From Firmicutes bacterium UBA5774 (GTDB lineage: Bacteria; Bacillota; Clostridia; Peptostreptococcales; Anaerovoracaceae), in assembly GCA_002418625.1 (NCBI GenBank), contig DIEM01000059.1, positions 23,594 through 87,593 on the forward strand: a stretch of DNA of 64,000 bases. The letters are read 5' to 3'. The notes beneath the pieces were generated by a model. The model was not told the origin of the DNA, searched no databases, and worked only from the letters and a program-made list of their open reading frames with translations. The position numbers were made by a program, and so were the translations under genes. This document shows positions 23,508 to 31,290 of this stretch, in pieces (position 1 is the stretch's first letter; the number at the start of each line of letters is the position of its first letter).

Positions 23508-26147
23508 TCAGGCATTTGGCGGCATCGGCTCCCCGCTGGCCGCCTCATCCTTCTTTTCAAAAATACCGCAGACGGTTTTTCCCGATAGAACGTCTGATAT
23601 CAAGGCGACTCCCCTGCCGCCGACATCATGGACTTTGATGATTTCCGCCATATCCGGTTCAGCTGATGTGATGATTTCATGAAGGATGTTCTTTTCCTGA
23701 TCGAAAAACGATGGGTTATGGAATATCGTCGTTTCATCCTCAAAAATAGCGGCATAAAAAATTTCCGTCTCTACCAGATCCTGGAAAAAATGGCTGCCAT
23801 AGGAAAGCTCCGGCATATATCCGGCGCCATGATACGCCACCTCGCAGGCGATCTTCATATTGGAAATTTCAGCAAATGACACGGGAACGCCGAGCTCCGG
23901 CGACGATGTTCCCAGTCTGCCCGGAACCAGTATCATAACCGCCTTTCCTGAATCTTTATAATAGTGGTTGATTTTTCCTATGGTTCTTGCGACATTTGCT
24001 TTTTTATTATACGGATATTCGTAATAGCTCTTTGGATCGATCTGTATAACGACATCCACAGGCTGATAGTACGCTCCTCCCATCGTGCCGCCATTCAAAG
24101 AAAAGAAGCATTTTTCTTCAGCTATTTCAGGCACTTCGACCTTGACGCCGATCCCTCCGACCTGGAGCGGCCTGCATTGGAGCAGGTTCAGCACAAATTC
24201 GCCTTCCTCATTGAAATTGACGGCAAATTCTATATCCACAGGATATTCGTATTCTTTCGAGACGACCACCATGATATCCTTCAGCATCTTGACAAAATCT
24301 TCTCTTTTCAGAAGATTGCCGCAGGTCGTAAACACGATGTCCTTCCTGATATTGCGCTCGCGAAGCTCGGCTTCCCTTTCGTAATCATGCTCGATCATGA
24401 ACTTTTTGAACCACGCCGGAAGCTTATCGCTGATATCGGCGATGTCGAGACCCTTCATATTTTTCGATGTCAAACACAGCGCATCGACTTTATTCTGGAC
24501 AAACCTGCTCTTATCGCCTTTTCCTGCCGAAGGCAGAAGTCCCGGCTTATCCAGCGCGGCGATTCTGGGATAGTCGCCGTCCGTCCTGTCAACGGCTCTT
24601 GTTCCCAGTCCCATGACGATGCGTATCATCCCTTGGTTCGGATCGATATCCTTGTCCCATCTATACGAATTATAAGAATATCCGACGCCTGCGGCGCAGG
24701 GCATGAACACATCGTCAAATAACGATCCGGATACGCGCTGCACCAGGATCGCCATCTGCTCTTCCCTCATGTTCAAACCTCTTTGGAGCCTGTAGGCAAG
24801 CGCCGATTCGTCCATTGTACTTGCATAGACAGTCTTTACCGCATCCTCAAACGCCAGGAGCCTTTCTTCAAGGCTTCCGACATTGACGCAGAATATCGAT
24901 TCATATTTACCGGCGAACGCGTTGCCGAATCCGTCTTCAAGCAAACTGCTCGATCTGACGATAATGGGGCTTTGGCCGAAGTACTCCAGCATACGCCTGA
25001 ATTGTTCCCTGATATTTTCAGAAAAACTTCCCTGCAGAATCTTCTCCTTGATGTCTTTGGCTGCTGAAAAGTATCCTTCCGGAGTCTTTTGCTTCAGTCT
25101 CATCGTCCAGCAGTCGTTCTGTATATTATAGGTATGGAACAGGTTGGAGCCGATGTAGAAAGAGTCATGGGGCTCAATCTTGCCGACGATTTTGGGCAGT
25201 TTATTGCTGACGATCTTTCTGGACAGCAGCATGCCGGCGGCCTTGCCTCCGATATTGCCGACGCCGATCATTCTTTTTTTAAGTTCAAGCAGATCTTCCA
25301 TCTTGAAATTCTTGCTTGCGATACCGATGAGTTTTTCGTCACTTCCGAAAAGCATCCTGCAAAGCTCTCTGATAACCTCAGGCTTTTGTTCCCTGGTCAC
25401 TTCAAATTCAGCCTTCCTGTTCATAAAATATCTTTCCCAGCTGTCAAGGTTGAGTTGACTCTCGGTATTGCCCGTGCTCCCGATCAGGGAATAGAATTTG
25501 CTTATCCGGATCCCGTCTGTCAGCGGAACGAAATTATCCTGCTCCTCTTCCGTTTTCTTTTCCTCGAGGATATGTGGGAGGAACATGCTTGGAGAATAAC
25601 GGTTCCATACCTTAAGCGGATGCAGATACAGTTCGTCATCCGTTCCGAATACGTCTATCAGCAATTGAGTCGTCGCCCGGATCCTTTCCATTGCTGCGAA
25701 CGAGTGGTTGTTCCGTGTTATTGCAAAGTAGCAGACTGATTCCATCTCATGCAGAAACGGGCATGTGACAAGGAAAAAGTTCCTGATCATGAAATCGGAT
25801 GCCCATGCTTTCTGAAGCGCTGAAATGCTGTCAAAAATATAAAAAGTCTCTTTGCCTTCCCTCGCGATCATATCGTGCACCTGGACGGCAAAAGACTCGA
25901 AGCCTTCATTTGTATTGAATTGAATTATTTTAAGGCCCTCCTGCGGCACAAGCAAAGGATCATGCGGCGCAAACCTTATGTACACCAGATTCCTGCCGTC
26001 TTTGATCGCCTTTGCGGCGAAAGGGCGGACAAAAAATTCATATTCTGAAATGTCTGAGACCTGCCAGACGACATTGTCGCCGAGCCTGATATGGTCTAGA
26101 AGCCTATCGACTCCTAAAATCCCGGATTCCACTTTATCAAATATCAT
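23508..26147 (-). CDS. KaiC-like domain fused to PEP/pyruvate-binding (PpsA-like) domain
   Basis: The 879-aa protein has two parts. Residues 1-200 resemble a RecA/KaiC domain: VESGILGVDRLLDHI at the start and FYIFDSISALQ at 102-112 (Walker-B-like), but the P-loop is replaced by RLGDNVVWQVSD, so the nucleotide site looks lost. From about 295 comes the ATP-grasp domain of PEP synthase/pyruvate phosphate dikinase (VGNIGGKAAGMLLSRKI, VRSSSLLEDGFGNAFAGKYES, LNLLQCRPLQ). No separate phosphohistidine swivelling domain with the catalytic His and no PEP-binding barrel are evident. It may act as a phosphotransfer or signalling protein; function is unknown. Confidence 0.75.
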   Translation of the reverse strand: MIFDKVESGILGVDRLLDHIRLGDNVVWQVSDISEYEFFVRPFAAKAIKDGRNLVYIRFAPHDPLLVPQEGLKIIQFNTNEGFESFAVQVHDMIAREGKETFYIFDSISALQKAWASDFMIRNFFLVTCPFLHEMESVCYFAITRNNHSFAAMERIRATTQLLIDVFGTDDELYLHPLKVWNRYSPSMFLPHILEEKKTEEEQDNFVPLTDGIRISKFYSLIGSTGNTESQLNLDSWERYFMNRKAEFEVTREQKPEVIRELCRMLFGSDEKLIGIASKNFKMEDLLELKKRMIGVGNIGGKAAGMLLSRKIVSNKLPKIVGKIEPHDSFYIGSNLFHTYNIQNDCWTMRLKQKTPEGYFSAAKDIKEKILQGSFSENIREQFRRMLEYFGQSPIIVRSSSLLEDGFGNAFAGKYESIFCVNVGSLEERLLAFEDAVKTVYASTMDESALAYRLQRGLNMREEQMAILVQRVSGSLFDDVFMPCAAGVGYSYNSYRWDKDIDPNQGMIRIVMGLGTRAVDRTDGDYPRIAALDKPGLLPSAGKGDKSRFVQNKVDALCLTSKNMKGLDIADISDKLPAWFKKFMIEHDYEREAELRERNIRKDIVFTTCGNLLKREDFVKMLKDIMVVVSKEYEYPVDIEFAVNFNEEGEFVLNLLQCRPLQVGGIGVKVEVPEIAEEKCFFSLNGGTMGGAYYQPVDVVIQIDPKSYYEYPYNKKANVARTIGKINHYYKDSGKAVMILVPGRLGTSSPELGVPVSFAEISNMKIACEVAYHGAGYMPELSYGSHFFQDLVETEIFYAAIFEDETTIFHNPSFFDQEKNILHEIITSAEPDMAEIIKVHDVGGRGVALISDVLSGKTVCGIFEKKDEAASGEPMPPNA

Positions 26148-26177
26148 CGTGTTACCCTCCTTTATCAGTCTGCCGTT

Positions 26178-27164
26178 TTATCTTGCCATCCCAAGACCAA
26201 ATTTTTCCCTGACACGCTTCATGGTTATCTCCGCCCGCGATGCGGCTTTTTCACTGCCCTTTTGAAGGATCTCCGGCAATTCGGACGAATGTCTGATTTC
26301 ATTGAAGTTTTTTTGGATCGGAGCGATTGCGTCACAGGTCACGGCGACAAGATCGTTCTTGAATGCACCATAGCCGCAGCCCTCGTATTTTTTTTCAATA
26401 TCCTTGATTTTCATGCCGGAAAAAGCGCTGTATATCGACAGTAGATTGCTTACGCCCGGTTTTTTTTCAATATCAAACCGAATAATCCCGTCCGAATCAG
26501 TCGTCGACTTCATGATGGTCTTCTTGATTTTATCCGGAGTATCCAGCAGCGAGATCCTGCTATGGGCGTTTTCAGCGCTTTTGCTCATTTTGGATGTAGG
26601 ATCGTCCAGCGCCATGATCCTGGCCCCCACCTCCATGTTCCGCTCTTCCGGAACCACAAAGGTCTTTCCGTATTTATTGTTGATTCGGATCGCTATATCC
26701 CTGGTAAGCTCGAGATGCTGCTTCTGGTCATGCCCGACCGGGACGATATCCGAATCGTAAAGCAATATGTCCGCAGCCATAAGCACAGGATAGGTGAACA
26801 GCCCAGCCGGAGCCGACTCCTTTTCCCTGCTCTTTTCCTTGAACTGAGTCATCCTGTTCAACTCACCCGTATATGTATTGCACATCAGCACCCACGCCAG
26901 CTCCGCATGGGCCGGAACATCCGACTGTATGAACACGATGGATTTTTCAGGATCAAGCCCGACGGCCAGATATAATGCGGCTACATCCAGGATGTTTCTG
27001 CGCAATTCCTTTGGGTCCTGGGGAACGGTGATCGAATGCATATCGACGATGCAATACGTACACTCCATTTCCTCCTGCAACTCAACGAATTGTCTCAAGG
27101 CTCCCAAATAATTTCCGATATGAATATTGCCTGTCGGCTGCACTCCTGAAAAAACCTTCTTCAT
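26178..27164 (-). CDS. trpS: Tryptophanyl-tRNA synthetase
   Basis: TrpS charges tRNA-Trp. The 328-aa product has the class I signatures GNIHIGNYLGA (HIGH motif at about 13-16) and SKMSKS near residue 195, and the tryptophan-binding DMHSIT segment. Length is standard. It starts one base after the sigB-type stop codon and lacks a clear ribosome site of its own, suggesting translational coupling to the stress sigma operon. No T-box leader is visible upstream. Confidence 0.96.
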   Translation of the reverse strand: MKKVFSGVQPTGNIHIGNYLGALRQFVELQEEMECTYCIVDMHSITVPQDPKELRRNILDVAALYLAVGLDPEKSIVFIQSDVPAHAELAWVLMCNTYTGELNRMTQFKEKSREKESAPAGLFTYPVLMAADILLYDSDIVPVGHDQKQHLELTRDIAIRINNKYGKTFVVPEERNMEVGARIMALDDPTSKMSKSAENAHSRISLLDTPDKIKKTIMKSTTDSDGIIRFDIEKKPGVSNLLSIYSAFSGMKIKDIEKKYEGCGYGAFKNDLVAVTCDAIAPIQKNFNEIRHSSELPEILQKGSEKAASRAEITMKRVREKFGLGMAR

Positions 27165-27165
27165 T

Positions 27166-27927
27166 TTATCTACCGAATTCCTTTCTGAATCTGTCCCTTA
27201 TCTTTTTTTCGATCCTCGATATCGTCATTTGAGAAACGCCCATGGATTCCGCTATGTCCTGCTGGATCCTGTTTTCAATGAATCTCATCCTGAAAACCGC
27301 TTTTTCCTCCGAGGACAGGGTCGCGAGGATCTCCTTGATCATTTCCGAGTTTTCCAGCTTCGTAAAGCCCTCCTCTTCCTTGCCGAGGTATTTGTCGAGC
27401 GTATTCTCGTCGCCTTCAATGCCGTCGTCGAAGCTTTGCTGAAGCGAGTAGGTTCCGTAAGCCTGATTGCTTTCCATCGCCTCAAGCACCTCTTCCTCAG
27501 AACACCTGAGATATTCGGCGATTTCAGAAACCTTCGGGCTTCGCAGCAGCGTTCTTTCAAGCTCGTCCTTTGCCGCCGGGATTTTGGCTCCAAGTTCTTT
27601 CAAACGCCTCGGAACTTTCATGGACCAGCCTTTGTCGCGAAAATACCGCTTGATCTCACCGATGATCGTCGGCGTCGCGAAGCTGGTGAATTCATATCCC
27701 TTGCTGATGTCATACCTTTCAACGGCAAAAACTAAAGCCATGGAACCGACTTGATACAAATCGTCGTATTCCACGCCTTTATTTAAATACTTTCTGATCA
27801 GAATGTCCACGATATAAAGATATCGCTGTACGATCTCGTTTCTCGTCTCGATGTTTTTATCCCGGACATATCTTTCAAAAAGTTCCCTGTTGCTGACTTC
27901 TGTCTGCCCCTTTTGTAGAACGGACAT
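27166..27927 (-). CDS. sigB: SigB/SigF-family RNA polymerase sigma factor (SigB-like)
   Basis: This is an alternative sigma factor controlled by partner switching. The 253-aa product has region 2 (YDDLYQVGSMALVFAVERYD, then FTSFATPTIIGEIKRYFRDK), region 3, and a region 4 helix-turn-helix (QQDIAESMGVSQMTISRIEK). RDKGWSMKVPRRLKELG is closer to SigB than to sporulation SigF, where the equivalent segment usually reads as a K-V-S-R version. It is the third gene after an anti-sigma antagonist and anti-sigma kinase, with a SigB-type promoter ahead of the operon. Confidence 0.87.
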   Translation of the reverse strand: MSVLQKGQTEVSNRELFERYVRDKNIETRNEIVQRYLYIVDILIRKYLNKGVEYDDLYQVGSMALVFAVERYDISKGYEFTSFATPTIIGEIKRYFRDKGWSMKVPRRLKELGAKIPAAKDELERTLLRSPKVSEIAEYLRCSEEEVLEAMESNQAYGTYSLQQSFDDGIEGDENTLDKYLGKEEEGFTKLENSEMIKEILATLSSEEKAVFRMRFIENRIQQDIAESMGVSQMTISRIEKKIRDRFRKEFGR

Positions 27928-27941
27928 GCTTCACCTCAACG

Positions 27942-28340
27942 TTAAATATATTTTACCATTTGGATCCGTGTTCCTTCTCCAAGCTTGGAGATAATATCGA
28001 CTTCATCCATCAGCGCTTTGATGATGAATATCCCGAGTCCGCCCTCTTTCATTTCACAAGCGCAGGGTTCGCGATAATCATTCATATCATACCCGCCGCA
28101 TGTATCCGTTACGAGAATTATGAATCTGTCGGCTTCAATGGTACATTCGACTTCATAGCAATTTTCATCCTTGTCCCCGTGCCTGACGACGTTTGTGCAC
28201 GCTTCCGACACAGCGACCTTGATATCTTCGATCGCTTCAAGGTCAAAGCCTGCGCAGTTCGCCACAGAAGAGACTGCAAGCCGAACCACCCGCACATATT
28301 CGGGTTTTCCAGGGATAGAAAATTTCAATAGATCACCCAT
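27942..28340 (-). CDS. rsbW: Anti-sigma factor serine kinase (RsbW/SpoIIAB-like)
   Basis: RsbW binds the sigma factor and phosphorylates its antagonist RsbV. I start at the ATG at 28340 with a GAGGAG site 7 bases upstream; an in-frame ATG at 28355 overlaps the rsbV stop but lacks a ribosome site. The 132-aa product has the GHKL fold: DIKVAVSEACTNVVRHG (N box with E and N), VTDTCGGYD (G1-like, D-x-C-G-G) and GGLGIFIIKALMDEV (G2). It lies between antagonist and sigma factor, the canonical order. Confidence 0.9.
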   Translation of the reverse strand: MGDLLKFSIPGKPEYVRVVRLAVSSVANCAGFDLEAIEDIKVAVSEACTNVVRHGDKDENCYEVECTIEADRFIILVTDTCGGYDMNDYREPCACEMKEGGLGIFIIKALMDEVDIISKLGEGTRIQMVKYI

Positions 28341-28354
28341 TGTTTTTCTCCTCA

Positions 28355-28663
28355 TTACAAAAGTATTTGATCAAGACTTGTGATAGTAAGCAGTTTTCTG
28401 ATGTTTTTTTTGGGATTCAGGATCCTGATGCGATTCCGGTCGGCTTTCATTTTTCCGTACGTGCCGATGATCACGCCGATTCCCGTACTGTCGATGTAAT
28501 TCAGGTTGTCAAACCGGAGCGTGATGTCGCCCTTGTTTTCTTTATATGCTTTTTCCAGCGATTCCCTGAATTCATTGACCGACGAAATATCAATTTCTCC
28601 CGTCAGGTCGATTTCCCATTCATTGTTGTCGTTGTCAAAACTGCTTTTTATCTGTAAAGACAT
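28355..28663 (-). CDS. rsbV: Anti-anti-sigma factor (RsbV/SpoIIAA-like)
   Basis: When unphosphorylated, RsbV sequesters RsbW and frees the sigma factor. The ATG at 28663 has an AGGAGG site 8 bases upstream and is preferred over a TTG 21 bases earlier. The 102-aa STAS-domain product has TGEIDISSVNEF and NYIDSTGIGVIIGTY, with the phosphorylatable Ser in YIDSTGIG. First gene of the operon, about 25 bases after a SigB-type promoter. Confidence 0.91.
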   Translation of the reverse strand: MSLQIKSSFDNDNNEWEIDLTGEIDISSVNEFRESLEKAYKENKGDITLRFDNLNYIDSTGIGVIIGTYGKMKADRNRIRILNPKKNIRKLLTITSLDQILL

Positions 28664-28687
28664 CTTTACTTCCTCCTGATTCAAGGT

Positions 28688-28712
28688 ATACCCTTATGAG
28701 AAGAGTTCAAAC
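28688..28712 (-). promoter_or_regulatory. SigB-type promoter of rsbV-rsbW-sigB
   Basis: On the minus strand GTTTGA (28707-28712), a 13-base spacer and GGGTAT (28688-28693) match the general-stress consensus GTTTAA-N12-15-GGGTAT with one mismatch. It would make the operon autoregulated, as known for sigB in Bacillus. Confidence 0.8.
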
Positions 28713-28730
28713 ACGGGCTTTGCTTAGATT

Positions 28731-31277
28731 CTAATCCTCATCCCTGTTGATTTCAAGCCCGATCTGGGTTTCTCCGCTTTTACCGTTCTCCTGCTCGCCG
28801 TTTCCTTCCTTGCCGTCGCTCTCGTCGTTTTCAAATGCGTCTTCCTCGTTGAATACTTTGGCCAGCGAAATGATGTTGGCGTCTTCATGTACGCGCATGA
28901 TCTTCACGCCTTGCGTCGCCCTGCTGAGTCTCGATACCTCCGAGGCTTTTATCCTGATGATGATCCCGTCTGAATTGATCAGCAGCACTTCGTCATTGTC
29001 ATTGACGACCATGGCGCCGATCAGCTCTCCGGTCTTGCTGAATTTGGACTTGTCATATGTCAGAAGGCCTTTTCCGCCCCTTGCCTGGACTTTATAATCT
29101 TTAACAGCCGTTCTCTTGCCGTAGCCGAATTTGGTTGCGACCAGAAGCTCTTCATCTTTTTCGGCCAGTTCCATGGCGACCACTTCGTCGTCTTTTTCCA
29201 GCAGTATCGCCCTGACTCCGCCGGCATTTCTACCCATGCTTCTGACGTCTTCTTCGCTGAAGCAGATGCATTTGCCGTTCTTGGTCACAATTATGACATT
29301 GCTGGTGCCGGACGTCTGCTTGATGCCGATCAGTTCGTCATCGTCCTTGAGGCTGATTGCGATAAGGCCCGCCTTCCTGCTGGTATCAAACTGGGCAAGA
29401 TCTGTTTTCTTGATCGTGCCTTTCTTTGTTACAGCTATCAGATACTTGTCTTCGGCAAATTCCTTAATAGGAATGACCGCCGTGATCCTCTCCCTTTGCG
29501 TCAAGTGGAGGAAATTGACGACCGGAGTCCCTTTTGCCGTTCTTTGAGCTTCAGGGATCTCGTATGCCTTTATCCTGTATGCCCTTCCCGTATTTGTAAA
29601 GAACATCAGATAATCATGGGTGGATGTCGTTATCAGCTGGCGCACAAAGTCGTTGTCCCTCGTCGTCACGCCCATGATGCCTCGTCCCCCGCGCTTTTGC
29701 GTCTTATAGGTGTCCGCCGTTACCCTCTTGATATATCCCATCTGCGTGAGTGTAATGGCGACCTTTTCCTCCTGGATCAGATCCTCCTCGTCAATGTCCT
29801 CCGCATCGCTGACTATTTCAGTCCGTCGCTTGTCTGCGTATTTTTTCTTGATTTCAAGCAATTCTTTTCTGATCAAGCCCATCAGCACCTTCTCGTCCGA
29901 TAGAATTTCCTTGAACCAGAGAATCTCTTTCAGAAGCGCTTCGTATTCCTGGTCGATCTTCTCCCTCTCCAGTCCCGTCAATCTCTGGAGCCTCATGTCC
30001 AGGATCGCCTGGGCCTGTTTGTCTGAAAATCCGAACCTATCGGAAAGCTTCACCTTCGCTTCGTTCGCATTGGGCGATTCCTTGATCAGCCTGATCACTT
30101 CATCGATATTATCAAGCGCGATCTTGAGCCCTTCAAGTATATGGGCCCTTTCCTCGGCCTTTCTCAGGTCGAATCGTGTCCTTCTAGTCACGACATCCTT
30201 CTGGTGCAGAAGGTATTGCTCCAGCATCTGGTACAGATTCATCAATTTGGGCTCGCCGTTCACGATCGCCAGCATGATGATGCTGTAATTGTCCTGAAGC
30301 TGCGTGTGCTTGTAAAGCCTGTTCAGCGTGATTTGCGGATTTGCGTCCTTTTTAAGTTCAATGACGATACGCATACCGTCACGGTCAGATTCATCTCTTA
30401 AATCGGATATGTGGTCAAGCTTCTTCTCCCTGACGAGATCCGCTATTTTTTCAATGACTCTGGACTTGTTGACCTGGAAAGGGATCTCCTTGATGATGAT
30501 CTGCTGCCTGCCTTTTGCTGTGAACTCGATTTCAGCCTTTGATCGGACGACGGCTTTCCCCTGGCCGGTCCTGTATGCCTGCCTGATGTCGTTTTTGCCC
30601 ATGATGATGGCTCCGGTCGGAAAATCCGGCCCTTTGACGATTTTGATCAAATCCTCGACGTCGGCATTTTCATCGTCAATCAGTTTGACCGTCGCGTCGA
30701 TGACTTCCCCAAGATTGTGCGGCGGTATGGATGTAGCCATGCCCACGGCGATGCCGTTGGAGCCGTTGACCAGAAGATTGGGATATCTTGCCGGAAGCAC
30801 GATCGGCTCATCCAGCGTCTCATCAAAGTTCAGCGTATAATCTATTGTTTCCTTGTCTATATCCCTGAGCATCTCGAGAGCATACGGCGTCATCCTGGCT
30901 TCCGTATACCTCATGGCCGCCGCGCTGTCTCCATCGACGGATCCGAAGTTTCCGTGTCCGTCGACCAGCATGTAGCGGATCGAGAAATCCTGGGCCATCC
31001 TGACCATTGCATCATAAACGGAAGAGTCTCCGTGCGGGTGGTATTTACCCAAGACGTCCCCGACGATACGTGCGGATTTCCTGTGCGGCTTGTCCGGCGA
31101 AAGGCCCAGCTCCGACATGGCGTAAAGGATTCTCCTGTGGACAGGTTTGAGACCGTCCCTGACGTCAGGAAGCGCCCTGCCAACTATGACACTCATCGCA
31201 TAGTCTATATAGGATTTTTCCATTTCTTCATTTATATCGCGCTGGATCAGTTTTAAATCTTCAATTGAATTGCTCAC
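28731..31277 (-). CDS. gyrA: DNA gyrase subunit A
   Basis: GyrA performs the DNA breakage and reunion step of gyrase. The 848-aa product starts at a GTG with an AGGAGGT site. Catalytic Tyr124 lies in AAMRYTEAR; the quinolone-determining region reads HPHGDSSVYD, with Ser85 and Asp89 at the positions equivalent to E. coli 83 and 87, that is, no classic resistance change. The C-terminal domain contains the GyrA-box-like QKRGGRG and beta-pinwheel repeats, followed by an acidic tail. It is co-transcribed with gyrB, 13 bases apart. Confidence 0.98.
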   Translation of the reverse strand: MSNSIEDLKLIQRDINEEMEKSYIDYAMSVIVGRALPDVRDGLKPVHRRILYAMSELGLSPDKPHRKSARIVGDVLGKYHPHGDSSVYDAMVRMAQDFSIRYMLVDGHGNFGSVDGDSAAAMRYTEARMTPYALEMLRDIDKETIDYTLNFDETLDEPIVLPARYPNLLVNGSNGIAVGMATSIPPHNLGEVIDATVKLIDDENADVEDLIKIVKGPDFPTGAIIMGKNDIRQAYRTGQGKAVVRSKAEIEFTAKGRQQIIIKEIPFQVNKSRVIEKIADLVREKKLDHISDLRDESDRDGMRIVIELKKDANPQITLNRLYKHTQLQDNYSIIMLAIVNGEPKLMNLYQMLEQYLLHQKDVVTRRTRFDLRKAEERAHILEGLKIALDNIDEVIRLIKESPNANEAKVKLSDRFGFSDKQAQAILDMRLQRLTGLEREKIDQEYEALLKEILWFKEILSDEKVLMGLIRKELLEIKKKYADKRRTEIVSDAEDIDEEDLIQEEKVAITLTQMGYIKRVTADTYKTQKRGGRGIMGVTTRDNDFVRQLITTSTHDYLMFFTNTGRAYRIKAYEIPEAQRTAKGTPVVNFLHLTQRERITAVIPIKEFAEDKYLIAVTKKGTIKKTDLAQFDTSRKAGLIAISLKDDDELIGIKQTSGTSNVIIVTKNGKCICFSEEDVRSMGRNAGGVRAILLEKDDEVVAMELAEKDEELLVATKFGYGKRTAVKDYKVQARGGKGLLTYDKSKFSKTGELIGAMVVNDNDEVLLINSDGIIIRIKASEVSRLSRATQGVKIMRVHEDANIISLAKVFNEEDAFENDESDGKEGNGEQENGKSGETQIGLEINRDED

Positions 31278-31290
31278 GCTGTCTTACCTC

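Noticed and set aside
27160..27180. T-box or other leader controlling trpS
   Set aside because: The gene begins one base after the sigma factor stop codon, leaving no room for a leader.
27166..28663. Reading the sigma operon as spoIIAA-spoIIAB-sigF
   Set aside because: The VPRRLKELG segment and the SigB-type promoter fit sigB better, and no sporulation gene is nearby; not fully excluded.
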